Position numbers and translations under genes: made by a program
In this document: in pieces, positions 4,915 through 5,346 of the stretch
Numbering within the stretch: position 1 is the first letter of the stretch
Layout of the letters: every line of letters starts with the position of its first letter
Source: Candidatus Melainabacteria bacterium
GTDB lineage: Bacteria > Cyanobacteriota > Vampirovibrionia > Obscuribacterales > Obscuribacteraceae
Assembly (NCBI GenBank): GCA_016209785.1
Contig: JACQVM010000087.1
Coordinates: 1 to 5,346 of the forward strand
DNA: 5,346 nucleotides
Direction of reading: 5' to 3'
Notes under the pieces: generated by a model
Database searches by the model: none
What the model was told of the DNA's origin: nothing
What the model saw: only the letters and a program-made list of their open reading frames with translations

Positions 4915-5346
4915 GATCTTGCTGCATAGCGGCCACAGTCGGGACAATCTGGAGTCGGTCTAAAGCCTCGCTCAGTGTGAAACTCGCGTCTTAATCCATC
5001 AAAATGAATATATTCATCTGCTGGAGTAATTCCTACATGGGCAATAATCTTAATGGCCTCACTAGCTTGCAGCGTACCTGCCATGCCTTCTATCGGGCTG
5101 AAAGACACATTATGTACCTTAGTAGTTGGGAAATCTTCAATCCCTACTTGTGTAAATAGACAGCGTAAACATGCTGACTTTCCTGGCAACATAGCATACA
5201 AGTGAAAGTTAAATCCAGCAATGGCTACGTGGACGAGTGGTTTGCTGAGGCGCATACACTCATCGCCAATTACTAATTTGTCCTGCCAATCAGCTAGCCC
5301 ATCTATGATGAGGTCGTAATCTTTCAGAATCTTGTCTGCATTACAC
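4911..5346 (-). CDS. ThiF/MoeB/HesA-like adenylyltransferase (E1-like), C-terminal part
   Basis: The frame is open from the right edge (144 residues visible) to TAA at 4911-4913; an internal Met at 5253-5255 is not the start because homology continues upstream of it. Numbering from the first visible codon: DYDLIIDGLADW (9-20) and DECMRLSKPLVHVAIAGF (28-45) match the middle of the MoeB/ThiF fold. Two Cys pairs, CLRC (59-62) and CPDC (134-137), are the typical structural zinc site, and GTLQASEAIKII (90-101) is the conserved dimer-helix region. Such enzymes use ATP to adenylate the C-terminal Gly-Gly of small sulfur carriers (MoaD, ThiS) or ubiquitin-like proteins. Oddities: the canonical DGTDN(F) with its catalytic Asp reads DGLAD(W), and the loop where relatives often have Cys (TCAEAGV-like) reads KVHNVSFSPIEG. 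The glycine-rich nucleotide motif is outside the window. It converges with the Het-C-like gene with a four-base overlap. Confidence 0.85.
   Translation of the reverse strand, partial: CNADKILKDYDLIIDGLADWQDKLVIGDECMRLSKPLVHVAIAGFNFHLYAMLPGKSACLRCLFTQVGIEDFPTTKVHNVSFSPIEGMAGTLQASEAIKIIAHVGITPADEYIHFDGLRREFHTERGFRPTPDCPDCGRYAARS

Noticed and set aside
5253..5255. Internal ATG as the true start of the ThiF-like gene
   Set aside because: The frame stays open to the window edge and the upstream residues (DYDLIIDG and following) match the family, so the gene continues off the window.

Overview
This is a compact bacterial window of moderate GC content. It holds five complete protein genes and two genes cut by the window edges, and no stretch longer than about 100 bases lies outside a gene. 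Alternative start codons are used (a GTG for the epimerase, and possibly one for the TPR protein) and Shine-Dalgarno signals are weak at most starts. The TPR lipoprotein and the secreted metal-site protein point to a bacterium with cell-surface and exported functions. The protein style (TPR lipoproteins, weak SDs, tight packing) would fit a non-photosynthetic cyanobacterial relative such as Melainabacteria/Vampirovibrionia, but that is a guess; nothing here fixes the phylum.

Layout from left to right: (1) bases 1-178, plus strand: the last 58 codons of an SPFH/band-7 (prohibitin-like) membrane protein. (2) bases 175-4042, minus strand: four genes likely read as one operon from right to left. 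These are a DEDDh 3'-5' exonuclease fused to a WYL domain, a lipoprotein-like protein with nine back-to-back TPRs, a class I glutamine amidotransferase-like peptidase C26, and a UDP-glucuronate 4-epimerase-like SDR enzyme. Gaps are 54 and 21 bases, then a 14-base overlap. (3) bases 4043-4143: a divergent promoter region with a perfect TATAAT on the minus strand, a TATGAT on the plus strand and a small inverted repeat in the exonuclease leader. (4) bases 4144-4914, plus strand: a secreted protein resembling the Het-C / zinc-dependent phospholipase C-like families; its start is best placed at the ATG with a GGAG ribosome site, 18 bases inside the longest reading frame. (5) bases 4911-5346, minus strand: the C-terminal part of a ThiF/MoeB/HesA-like protein, cut by the right edge.

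The operon does not describe one obvious pathway. Nucleic-acid processing or sensing (exonuclease-WYL) is joined to a surface scaffold (TPR), an amide hydrolase and a nucleotide-sugar epimerase. The most interesting items are the exonuclease-WYL fusion with no helix-turn-helix, the ThiF-like protein that seems to lack the canonical acidic ATP/Mg residue, and the invariant histidine in all nine TPRs. Both convergent gene junctions overlap by exactly four bases through their stop codons, which leaves no room for intergenic terminators. I see no tRNA, rRNA, CRISPR array, insertion sequence or attachment site.
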